IMG/VR virus record: IMGVR_UViG_3300020348_000005
Span: 1 to 39,165 of that record
Direction: 5' to 3' (one strand)
Length of the DNA: 39,165 nt
DNA from: a virus
In this document: positions 31,331 to 39,165 of the stretch, piece after piece
Numbering within the stretch: the first letter of the stretch is position 1
Layout: the number at the start of each line of letters is the position of its first letter
The notes under the pieces: model-generated
Databases searched by the model: none
Told to the model about the DNA's origin: nothing
The model's input: only the letters and a program-made list of their open reading frames with translations
Position numbers and translations under genes: made by a program

Positions 31331-34300
31331 TACAAAAGGAGCATTGGCAGCAGGTTTTTCTGAAGCAGATATCGTAAAGTATTTGTCGGAAAAAACAGGC
31401 TTTGATCTTGCGGGTGCTCAAGCCGAGGGCTTTGAAGAGTCTGCTATTTTAGACTATGTATTAAATAAAGTTAATCGCCCCAGTACACCTTCATTTACAT
31501 CTCAACCAACACAACAAACACAATTTACTAGTGTAGATGATATTGTAGGATCGGTGTTACAAACATACCCAAGCACTGGTTCTGGTTCTGGTTTTTTAAG
31601 GCAGACCGCAGATATCCCTGTTCAATTCCTAAAGGGAACAACTACAGGACTAAAGTATATTACTGACGCATTCGGTGCAGATAACACCTTATCTCGCTCT
31701 TTAAGTGGCGCAGAAGACTTTTTTGATGACCTCCTTTCTGCACAGGCTAAACAGGATCAACAAGAGATATCCCGTATTATGCAGGAAGCAGAAGATAAGG
31801 GGATGAAGGAGCAAATCTTAGCGGGCCTAGAGGCTTTTGCTACTGCTCCAGTAGACTTAATATCTAACGCTTTCGGTACTTCTGTTCCTACTTTGGTTGC
31901 TGGATTGCTTGCCCCCGGAAGTGCTGCCGCTTTAACAGGCCGTGCATTAACTGCTGCTCAAAAAGCTAGGATAGGTGCTGGTGTAGCTACTGGAGTAGGT
32001 ACGTTAACAGGCTTGGGTATTACTAAAGATGCTACCTACGATGCTGTCTTCCAAGAACTAACTAACTCAGGTGTATCAGAAGCAGAAGCTAAAAGTGCAG
32101 CACAAGAAGCACAGGAATATGGTGGAGAGAATATAGACAATATTCTTTTAGGGGGTGCGTTGGGCGCACTTGCTGCAAGGTTTGGTTTAGAACGAGCTGT
32201 ATTTACTACCAATATTGGGAAAAAGTTAGCTGGGGAAGTTACAGAAGAAGGGCTAGATAAGCTACTTAAAAAAGGAGTTATCCCCACGGCAACACGCACA
32301 GCTTTAGAAGAGGCAATCCCTGAAGCTCTACAAGGTGGACAGGAACAGTTTACACGTAATATAGCACTGCAACGCCAAGGGTTTGATGTGCCGTCTTTTC
32401 GAGGCGTGACTGGTGGAGCTACGCTAGAAGGTATAGTAGGCACTCCAATAGGTGCTTTGGCAGGGGTGCGTGAAGCCAGTATTTACAACCAAGATACTGC
32501 GGCCCTACGTAACTTACTTGCTGACGATGCGGATACAGCGGTAGAAGAAGACACCACTGAAGAGATAGAGATAATAGACCCAAATGAGTTAACTGAGGAA
32601 GAAACTTTTGAATTATATACTGCGTACGAAAAAGCAGAAGACGCAGAGATAGACAGGGTAGATAGACTTGAAGAAGAAGAACTAGCAGCTTTAGATGCAG
32701 GGGAGGAAGTCACCCGTAAAAATTACGTGCGTGTGGGTAAGTATTTTGTCCCACAAGACATGGGAAATGTTGGAAGTCTGACAGAGGAAGATTTAACTGA
32801 ACGTATAGAGCGTGTGTTAGAAGCTAGAAACAAAATGAATGCCCTTGGTAGGGGTATGTCACGCTCGATTGACTTGGTTAATGAGTTAGAAAAGATTGAA
32901 GCTATACAAGATGCTGATGCAAAAAGAAAAGCATTACAAGATAAAAACCTAACAGGAGAGCAATTACTTGTCGAGTTAGAAGCGGCTAAAAAAAATGCTG
33001 CTTCATTTAACGAATTTGTTATGCAACTAACAGGAAAGGAACCACTAGATGCTTCCTATAAGAACGCTCAAAAAGCAGCGTTAGAAGCGGAGCAGGAATC
33101 CTATGCTGAAGCAGAACGTAATATAAGAAGGTTTAACACAGATAACGCCGCTAAAATACAAAGACTATTAGACACTAAAGCGGAAGATTTGACCCGACAA
33201 GAGCGTGCAGTCAGGCGATACTTTAGTAAGAAAGGTATACCTAAAGACGGACGAGAAGTAGCACTGTTAAGTATAGCTGCCGATGTAGCAGAGGGAGATG
33301 CTACAGTTGACGAAATTAAGCAAAGCAGAGAACAACAACCCAATATCCCTAGTGATGAGTTAATTGACGATGCGTTTAATGATTTTATAGGTGAAAAACG
33401 CCAAGGTAGATTAGCTCCTACAAAACAAAAAGACGCAGTACTTGCAAGGCAATGGATAGAAGATAACTTGCAGGGCACTCCTGCAACACAGCTTAATGAA
33501 GCCTTGGACGCATTTAAAACAGAACGAAAGCAATCCATATTAGGGTTAGCTAGAGCACTTAGACGCTCTAAAAAAATTACAGAAACACAGGCTAATACTG
33601 GTGTCCTACGCGCAGGGATACCTAAAGGAGAGGATTTTGGAACGGTTAGAAGTGCAGAAGTCCCTCCAGTTGATACAGGACGAACAACAGATCAACAGGC
33701 TGAAGCAGAAGCTCTTCAACAGATGGGGCTTAAACAACAGCCTCGCAGCGAAGCGCGTAAAAAAGAATTCAATCGGCTAAAAAGAGAAGCTAAAACAAAG
33801 ATAGACGAAGAATTTGCTGAAGCACAACAAGGTATAACTAGTGAAGATATCGCGGCACAGGTGAAACGCCAAGGTATCACTTTCCCTCAAGACATTCCTA
33901 ATGAAGTAAGAGAAGTAGCAGAACGGGGTAACTTAAATCAAACCATAGAGCAATTGTTAAAAGACGAACCAAAAGAAATACAGATTTTATTACGGAATAT
34001 GAGAAAGATGGCTGCTAATACTAAGATACGTATAGCACCTCTTCCTGAATCGCCCAGAGGAGGAATGTTTGATGAGGGTGCAAATGAAATTGTATTGGAC
34101 CCAGAGAGAGGGTTAAACAAAAAAGTATTTTTCCATGAGTTAGCACACGCTGCTTTGTCCCGTAGGTTAGACAATCCTGATTCAAAAGAAGCAGAAGTAT
34201 TTTTTAAGTTTTTCAGCCAAATACAATTACAGATGAGTGGCTTCTATGGCGGTAAGGATTTACACGAGTTCGTGTCTGAGTTTATGGGTAATGAAAATTT

Positions 34301-37300
34301 TCGCGCTTTACTTAAAGACTTAAAAGCACCAAGAAGTGATAGCTTTTATAAACGAGTCATAGACGCAATACTTGAATTTTTTGGTATTCGTGAAAGGCAA
34401 ACCGCATACGACAAAGGGTTTGAGTTTATTGAAGAAATTGTAAACCTTGGTGCAGAAAGTGAAGCACCCCCTATCGAAAGAGTATTCTTTTCCAATGTTA
34501 CTCCTGATGTAGTAGGTGAAGAAGCTGCAAAGCTACCACCTTTGAACAAAACAAAAATAAACAAAATGACTGAAGCGGTTAGTGAAAGCCGTCCTCTTAC
34601 AAGAGCTATATTTAAAGCCTTACGTATGGATAACTTTGTAGAGTTATATGGGAAATACATACCCAGTTTAAAATTTATTACAGATGCTGTAGAGAAAAAA
34701 CAAGGTTACCAAGAAAACAAAATTGAAGAGAGTCAAGAGGTCTACAAAGGGTTAGTAGCTTTTGCCAGAAGGTTTCAAAGGCAAAGTGAACAGTTAGGTG
34801 ATCTAGCAAATCAAATTCGTTTAGATGAAGTAGACATACTTGACCCTAATTTTATTACCAAGTACATAGACCAAGTAAAGAAACGAAGCGAAGACAATAA
34901 ACCTCCTTCACAGGCAGACATAGAAACTAAGAAAGAAGCCATTAAAAAACACAAAGAAACTTTACAACGACTCGATAAACAAACAAATGGGCTTGCTAGT
35001 AAAGTATATAAGAAGTTAAGAACTGAATACGATGGGATGTTTAAAGAGTACAAAAAGTTTGTATTAGGAACCATAAAAAATGAAGACTTACGCGATAAAG
35101 TAAGACAAGATTTTATTGCTAATGAACCTGTAGCGGGGTATGTCCCTTTCAGAAGGTTTGGAGAGTTCATTCTTCAGTACATGGATGCTGATGGTAACTA
35201 CACGGTAGAAGCATTTGAATCTTACAGTGATCGAAGAAGAGCTATTCAACGGTTGGGTTTGAAGAAGTCTGTTGAAGAAGGAAGCGAACTTACAAAAGAA
35301 AATCCGTTAAACCAATATATAATAACAAACAGTGTGCAAAACACTAGTTTTAAACCCATTGCAGGGACTGAACATTTTCTTGCAAAAGTTTACCAAAACA
35401 TGGACAAAAATTTAACAGACGAACTACGAGCGCAAAATAAAACACAAGAAGAAATAAAGGAAGCAATCAAAGGTTTAGATACACAAAAGCAAGCTATGTA
35501 CGAAACTTATTTAGATATGTTTCCTGAAAACTCTTTGGTGAAAGGTTTTAGAAAAGCGCGTAATGTTCCGGGGATGTCAAATGATTTAGCCCGTGCTTAT
35601 GGAGAAACCTCTGTTAGGTTTGCTCGAAAAATGGCTAATACTGTATACAATGGAGAACTATTAAATGCGTTTGATAGAGTAAGAGCAGAGACAGCTAATT
35701 ATGAAAGACGCTATGGCGATAAAGCCAATGTACCTGATCCCTTAACCATACAAGCATTAGGTAATGAAATTGATTCTCGTCAAAACTTTACAGTAAACCC
35801 GCAATACTCTACTCCTATTAGACTAGCCTCAACAGGAAGTTTTACTTTATTTCTTGCAGGTAATATATCTTCTGCATTAATTAACTTAACGTCAATACCG
35901 TTACTAGGACAACCCCTACTTAACCGTGATTTTGGTGGGCGAGAAGTAGCTGCTTTAAGTAAAGCGATGGGTCTAGCGATTAACAATAAATGGCAAACAA
36001 GCAAAGATTACAAAGCGTTGTATAAGAAACTTATGGACCACGCCCAACTGCGGCACACGATGAACAGGGAAATACAAGAAGGTACTCAACAAAGCACTGA
36101 AGAGTTTAATACTCTTACTATGAAAGTAATGAATATTTTATCTATACCTTTTTCTGCAACGGAGAAATATAACCGTGCAACGATAGGTATAGCTGCTTAT
36201 AACCTAGCCAAACAAAACCCAGATCGTTTACCTGAACAGTATCGTGGAGAAGAGGGAGCTTTAGAGTACGCACTTAAAGTTGTTAAGGATGTAAACACAT
36301 CTGGTATGGCAGCAACGGGTCCAAGGTTGATGCAAGGAGATTTTGCGGGGGGTCTTGGACGAGCAACGTTTACCTTTAAATCTTTTATATGGCAAAGTGC
36401 TTATGTAACGGCGAGGGCTTTTTACCAATCTGTTAAAGGGGAAACACCTGCTGTAAAACTAGCTGCGTTCAGACAGTTAATGTTTATATACGGAATGAGT
36501 TTTGGTGTAGCAGGTGTATTTGGTATGCCTTTCTTTGGCGCTGCGGCTACGATGGCTAATATGATAATGGCTATGGAAAATGCGTTAGATGATGAAGAGG
36601 AAGAACCTTTTAATTTACGCCGTGCTGTAATGGATATGTATCCTGAATGGGTTACTAAAGGCCCAACTAACTATCTGAGTAACATAGAATTTTCCAACCG
36701 TGCCAGTGTAGCAAATGGTTTACTATTTAGAGAAGACCCCTATGAGATTGAAAAGTTTGGGTATGTAGGCGCGGCAATGATGCAAGCCTTTGGACCACTA
36801 GGTAATTTTGCTCGTAACGTGCCTTACGGTTTTGACTTAATGGCAAGAGGAGAAATTGCACGAGGGGTAGAACAGTTCTCCCCTAGCTTTCTGCGTAATG
36901 CTTTTAAAACGTATCGGTACATGGACGAAGGTGTCGTTAGTTCAGATGGACTACCTATCATGGAAGACCTAGATGGATGGCTTTTAGCAAAACAATTTCT
37001 TGGGTTTAGTCCTGCTAACCTATCTAGTATCTATGAAACTCGTGGTCTTGTTAAAGATTACGAAAATAAGGTAATGAACCGCAGACAAGCGCTATTGGAA
37101 GCACGTTTTAATGCTTTAACGGCGAGAGATTTTACGGAAGTAAATCGAATAGACCAACGTATAAATCAGTTTGCAAGCATATACCCTCGTTTGATTAACC
37201 CACGCACGTTAGAAAGTTCTTTTAAATCAAGAGCTTCTGCTCTTAGAGAGTACAAGTATGCGTTACGTTTTGATAAAAACTTTTTACCTTATGGACAAAA

Positions 37301-37331
37301 ATACTTTGACCGTTTAGAGCCTTCTCTTTAA
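31320..37331 (+). CDS. 2003-aa polyvalent internal virion protein with metallopeptidase motif
   Basis: GTG start overlapping the previous gene by 11 bases, then MAFDTKGALAAGFSEADIVK. Regions: N-terminal helical part; an Ala/Gly-rich hydrophobic section (~185-250) that could insert in a membrane; long coiled coils (~400-750) with ELLVELEAAKKNAASF; a zinc metallopeptidase-like segment with HELAH at 939-943 and LHEFVSEFMG at 981-990, where E983 or E987 could be the third ligand; then helical parts, and a C-terminal region with GNISSALINLTSIPLLGQPL that resembles domains of large polyvalent phage proteins, and a hydrophobic stretch (~1720-1752). Such giant proteins are packaged and ejected with DNA (T7 gp16-like role). 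Peptidase activity is inferred, not shown. Confidence 0.68.
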   Translation: MAFDTKGALAAGFSEADIVKYLSEKTGFDLAGAQAEGFEESAILDYVLNKVNRPSTPSFTSQPTQQTQFTSVDDIVGSVLQTYPSTGSGSGFLRQTADIPVQFLKGTTTGLKYITDAFGADNTLSRSLSGAEDFFDDLLSAQAKQDQQEISRIMQEAEDKGMKEQILAGLEAFATAPVDLISNAFGTSVPTLVAGLLAPGSAAALTGRALTAAQKARIGAGVATGVGTLTGLGITKDATYDAVFQELTNSGVSEAEAKSAAQEAQEYGGENIDNILLGGALGALAARFGLERAVFTTNIGKKLAGEVTEEGLDKLLKKGVIPTATRTALEEAIPEALQGGQEQFTRNIALQRQGFDVPSFRGVTGGATLEGIVGTPIGALAGVREASIYNQDTAALRNLLADDADTAVEEDTTEEIEIIDPNELTEEETFELYTAYEKAEDAEIDRVDRLEEEELAALDAGEEVTRKNYVRVGKYFVPQDMGNVGSLTEEDLTERIERVLEARNKMNALGRGMSRSIDLVNELEKIEAIQDADAKRKALQDKNLTGEQLLVELEAAKKNAASFNEFVMQLTGKEPLDASYKNAQKAALEAEQESYAEAERNIRRFNTDNAAKIQRLLDTKAEDLTRQERAVRRYFSKKGIPKDGREVALLSIAADVAEGDATVDEIKQSREQQPNIPSDELIDDAFNDFIGEKRQGRLAPTKQKDAVLARQWIEDNLQGTPATQLNEALDAFKTERKQSILGLARALRRSKKITETQANTGVLRAGIPKGEDFGTVRSAEVPPVDTGRTTDQQAEAEALQQMGLKQQPRSEARKKEFNRLKREAKTKIDEEFAEAQQGITSEDIAAQVKRQGITFPQDIPNEVREVAERGNLNQTIEQLLKDEPKEIQILLRNMRKMAANTKIRIAPLPESPRGGMFDEGANEIVLDPERGLNKKVFFHELAHAALSRRLDNPDSKEAEVFFKFFSQIQLQMSGFYGGKDLHEFVSEFMGNENFRALLKDLKAPRSDSFYKRVIDAILEFFGIRERQTAYDKGFEFIEEIVNLGAESEAPPIERVFFSNVTPDVVGEEAAKLPPLNKTKINKMTEAVSESRPLTRAIFKALRMDNFVELYGKYIPSLKFITDAVEKKQGYQENKIEESQEVYKGLVAFARRFQRQSEQLGDLANQIRLDEVDILDPNFITKYIDQVKKRSEDNKPPSQADIETKKEAIKKHKETLQRLDKQTNGLASKVYKKLRTEYDGMFKEYKKFVLGTIKNEDLRDKVRQDFIANEPVAGYVPFRRFGEFILQYMDADGNYTVEAFESYSDRRRAIQRLGLKKSVEEGSELTKENPLNQYIITNSVQNTSFKPIAGTEHFLAKVYQNMDKNLTDELRAQNKTQEEIKEAIKGLDTQKQAMYETYLDMFPENSLVKGFRKARNVPGMSNDLARAYGETSVRFARKMANTVYNGELLNAFDRVRAETANYERRYGDKANVPDPLTIQALGNEIDSRQNFTVNPQYSTPIRLASTGSFTLFLAGNISSALINLTSIPLLGQPLLNRDFGGREVAALSKAMGLAINNKWQTSKDYKALYKKLMDHAQLRHTMNREIQEGTQQSTEEFNTLTMKVMNILSIPFSATEKYNRATIGIAAYNLAKQNPDRLPEQYRGEEGALEYALKVVKDVNTSGMAATGPRLMQGDFAGGLGRATFTFKSFIWQSAYVTARAFYQSVKGETPAVKLAAFRQLMFIYGMSFGVAGVFGMPFFGAAATMANMIMAMENALDDEEEEPFNLRRAVMDMYPEWVTKGPTNYLSNIEFSNRASVANGLLFREDPYEIEKFGYVGAAMMQAFGPLGNFARNVPYGFDLMARGEIARGVEQFSPSFLRNAFKTYRYMDEGVVSSDGLPIMEDLDGWLLAKQFLGFSPANLSSIYETRGLVKDYENKVMNRRQALLEARFNALTARDFTEVNRIDQRINQFASIYPRLINPRTLESSFKSRASALREYKYALRFDKNFLPYGQKYFDRLEPSL

Positions 37332-37522
37332 ACCCGCCACACACGAATCCCCCGGACATCATCTTCTATAACTACTTTAGTAGTCACATTATACTTAAAC
37401 TTCCGGGTTTCATTAACAATTATAGAACGCGACTTCTTGGGGTCTAAGCAAGGGATGAAAAAAGACCACCCCTTCTTAAACTTCTTCCAGTTTATCTGAT
37501 ACGTCACCTTCTCCACTTCCAC
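37328..37522 (-). CDS. Small basic hypothetical protein
   Basis: 64 aa on the minus strand. Begins MEVEKVTYQINWKKFKKGWS, followed by FFIPCLDPKKSRSIIVNETR and TTKVVIEDDVRGIRVWRV, a basic small beta-like protein. Its 5' end overlaps the helicase 3' end by 47 bases, and its stop TTA (37328-37330 on the plus strand) overlaps the stop of the giant late gene. Similar 60-80-aa WxxFxxGxSFFIPxL proteins accompany phage replication genes, where they may bind DNA; this is recalled resemblance. Confidence 0.65.
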   Translation of the reverse strand: MEVEKVTYQINWKKFKKGWSFFIPCLDPKKSRSIIVNETRKFKYNVTTKVVIEDDVRGIRVWRV

Positions 37523-39165
37523 CTTCTTTCTGCTCCTCTACCATTTTATTTACATCTACAAAGTCCGAGTGGGTGCAGTCAAAAATCACACAGCGTACGG
37601 CTGATGACGTAATAGACATACCTTTAGACAAACGTTTGTTGTCTGTGCCTTTGCACATACCTGATGCTGTTTCCTGCTTGATAAACGACCTGTAATCCAC
37701 TTGGTAATCCATGCAGTCTTTCTTGAAGTTAGACACAGGGATAAACATGAGCCTCGTATCCGGTTCATAACGTATGATAAGTTCGCCTCGTGGTTCAACG
37801 TCCGGTGCTTTAGGCTTCTGGCTGCGCTTATCTATGTCATCGTTAACTACCAACATGTTGTGGATATGTCTGTTAATAAAATCTCCAACAATAGCACCCC
37901 CATTGTTGACAGGTGCTTGAGTGTCCTTCTTCATTTCTGCGAGAACTGGCACTACTTCTTTGTAGATGCGACCCATATCGTAGTCAATTAACTTTAGCTT
38001 CCGTGCGATTATGCCACCTGTTATGTTAGCAGCTATAATGGCTGACCAGTTTCGTTCTCTACTGGTAAGTTTAAGTTCCTTGTCTATCTTCTGCTGTACC
38101 TGTTTTAGTAACTTCTTTACTTCATCCATGTCAGAGATAATGTACTGCATGTAATCAACAATCGCATGACCATAGTTTTCGTTTAACTGATGGTCAAACA
38201 TAGTCTTACCTTCCTCGGTAGAAATAATGTTTTGATTTGTGTAAGGGATGCTAAACTCAATAATACGCATCATCTCTCCATCAGGAGAGTTCTTTTCTAT
38301 CTCTAGCTTCTGATAAAACGATGCGTTAGATGTGGTTAATGAAATAGTATTCCAAGTAATTTTATTTACACGTAATTTGTTTTCGTACGGGTCGCCCTTG
38401 TCTTTACCCTTTCCTTGTGATGCTAGGTAAGCAAACTGAGAAAGCACTTCTGGTTTCATGTTGGTAAGCTCGTCCATTGTGTTTACCACGTTGTTAAGTA
38501 GCCCTAGCTTAGTAATCTTAGCTACTGCGGTGTCCTCTGGGTTACCTAATAACAATTCAGGGTGACCACATACACTGTTAGCCATCCGCAATACAGTTGT
38601 CTTACCTGTACCTGCGCTGCTATGTATAAGGTTGATAAGTGCCCCTTTCTGTCCTGTAAACTTGAGTAAGGGTGCGCCGAATCCGGTTAGTGCAGCAAAG
38701 GCTTGCACCTCAAGGCCCGGACGGTCATACAGGTTCATCACCTCTTTCCATTTTTCTAAAGTCCCTGCCGAGTCCATGTAGGGAGCGATAGCCTCAGTAA
38801 CACTAGATGCAGGAGTGTGATATACACCGTCTACAGTTATTTCCCTCTCTCCTACTACAAATTTTGTATCGTTTTCATGCCATCCAAATTGTACTCTCAT
38901 AATATCTGCCTTTCTTTTTACCTGTAACTCCTTGATTGATTTAATAATAAACTGTGTTATTAACTTAGCTTGCGACTCGTGAGCTACTACACCATGCTTG
39001 GCAAGTTCTCCTTTGAGTGCGCGACTCTCGGTTATAATCTTGTTCTGTATTACAAAGGTTTTTACACCGTCTTGCGGAGTCTTAAGTACGAATACCGCAA
39101 CGTCACCCAGTTCAGGGTCACACATCCTTTTCTTTACATATAAATCGTGTTCGTAAACTAACGTA
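37476..39165 (-). CDS. DUF927-like ATPase / replicative helicase-primase C-terminal part (5'-truncated)
   Basis: Minus strand. The frame stays open to the right edge, through an in-frame KKR before the ATG at 39125, so the gene begins beyond the window; 563 residues are visible. A P-loop SSAGTGKTT (169-177 from that Met) with a Walker B-like VVNTMDEL (214-221) identifies a P-loop ATPase. The N-terminal part resembles DUF927 proteins (FGWHENDTKFVVGEREI, VYHTPASSVTEAIAPYM), which in phages are often fused to primase and act in replication. The C-terminal domain has helix-rich DNA-binding-like segments, then a Glu/Ser tail. Convergent with the late operon. Confidence 0.72.
   Translation of the reverse strand, partial: TLVYEHDLYVKKRMCDPELGDVAVFVLKTPQDGVKTFVIQNKIITESRALKGELAKHGVVAHESQAKLITQFIIKSIKELQVKRKADIMRVQFGWHENDTKFVVGEREITVDGVYHTPASSVTEAIAPYMDSAGTLEKWKEVMNLYDRPGLEVQAFAALTGFGAPLLKFTGQKGALINLIHSSAGTGKTTVLRMANSVCGHPELLLGNPEDTAVAKITKLGLLNNVVNTMDELTNMKPEVLSQFAYLASQGKGKDKGDPYENKLRVNKITWNTISLTTSNASFYQKLEIEKNSPDGEMMRIIEFSIPYTNQNIISTEEGKTMFDHQLNENYGHAIVDYMQYIISDMDEVKKLLKQVQQKIDKELKLTSRERNWSAIIAANITGGIIARKLKLIDYDMGRIYKEVVPVLAEMKKDTQAPVNNGGAIVGDFINRHIHNMLVVNDDIDKRSQKPKAPDVEPRGELIIRYEPDTRLMFIPVSNFKKDCMDYQVDYRSFIKQETASGMCKGTDNKRLSKGMSITSSAVRCVIFDCTHSDFVDVNKMVEEQKEGGSGEGDVSDKLEEV

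Noticed and set aside
32036-32443. 135-aa minus-strand open frame inside the giant late gene
   Set aside because: Composition is the reverse of Ala/Gly-rich coding sequence, with no start signal; the plus-strand protein is clearly coding through here. The same applies to 33101-33538, 34346-34660 and 34811-35170.
37371-37384. ACTACT/AGTAGT inverted repeat as a convergent terminator
   Set aside because: No T-run on either side and it lies within coding sequence.
1-39165. tRNA genes, CRISPR arrays, insertion sequences, attachment sites
   Set aside because: None seen on reading through; the only spaced repeats are in-frame coding repeats at 12.1-12.6 kb and 29.8-30.7 kb.

Overview
The window is a 39 kb piece of a tailed double-stranded DNA phage genome. 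It has a P22-like, podovirus-type virion gene set, and its protein families look like those of uncultured marine podoviruses (recognition from memory, no database search). No integrase, repressor, tRNA, rRNA, IS element or CRISPR array is visible. A lipobox lipoprotein, a three-helix-type holin and a T4-type lysozyme suggest a Gram-negative host; the host species cannot be told. Both ends cut through genes: the portal gene at the left and a DUF927-like ATPase/helicase gene at the right. The terminase must lie outside the window.

Layout. (1) 1-5.6 kb, head module: portal, a 65-aa coiled-coil protein, a GroES-like co-chaperonin, scaffold, a conserved 149-aa protein, a probable decoration protein and the major capsid protein, closed by a strong intrinsic terminator. 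(2) 5.7-12.7 kb: a lectin-like beta-sandwich protein, then an unusual run of very small Lys/Arg-rich proteins (42-127 aa), two head-tail adaptor candidates, a zinc-ribbon/cupredoxin fusion, and small tail proteins, one built from 22-residue repeats. (3) 12.7-19.6 kb: a fibre protein and three tandem paralogous receptor-binding-type proteins with propeller-like repeats. (4) 19.6-22.2 kb, lysis-like cassette: two small membrane or exported proteins, a class 3 lipase, a lipoprotein, holin and lysozyme. (5) 22.2-37.3 kb: a P22 gp10-like tail hub, a C1q-like jelly-roll protein and four large virion proteins, ending in a 2003-aa protein with an HELAH metallopeptidase motif. (6) 37.3-39.2 kb: minus-strand genes convergent with the late operon, a 64-aa protein and the ATPase/helicase.

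Almost all plus-strand genes are separated by fewer than 20 nt or overlap by 1-11 nt, often as TAATG, TAGTG, TGATG or ATGA, so the late genes probably form one or two long translationally coupled transcripts. Together they build the capsid (portal, scaffold and co-chaperonin assisting the shell), the adaptor/tail hub, the fibres, the ejected internal proteins and the lysis functions. The minus-strand genes belong to replication. No stretch longer than 300 bases lacks a gene; the largest gap (5596-5708) holds a terminator and a structured leader.
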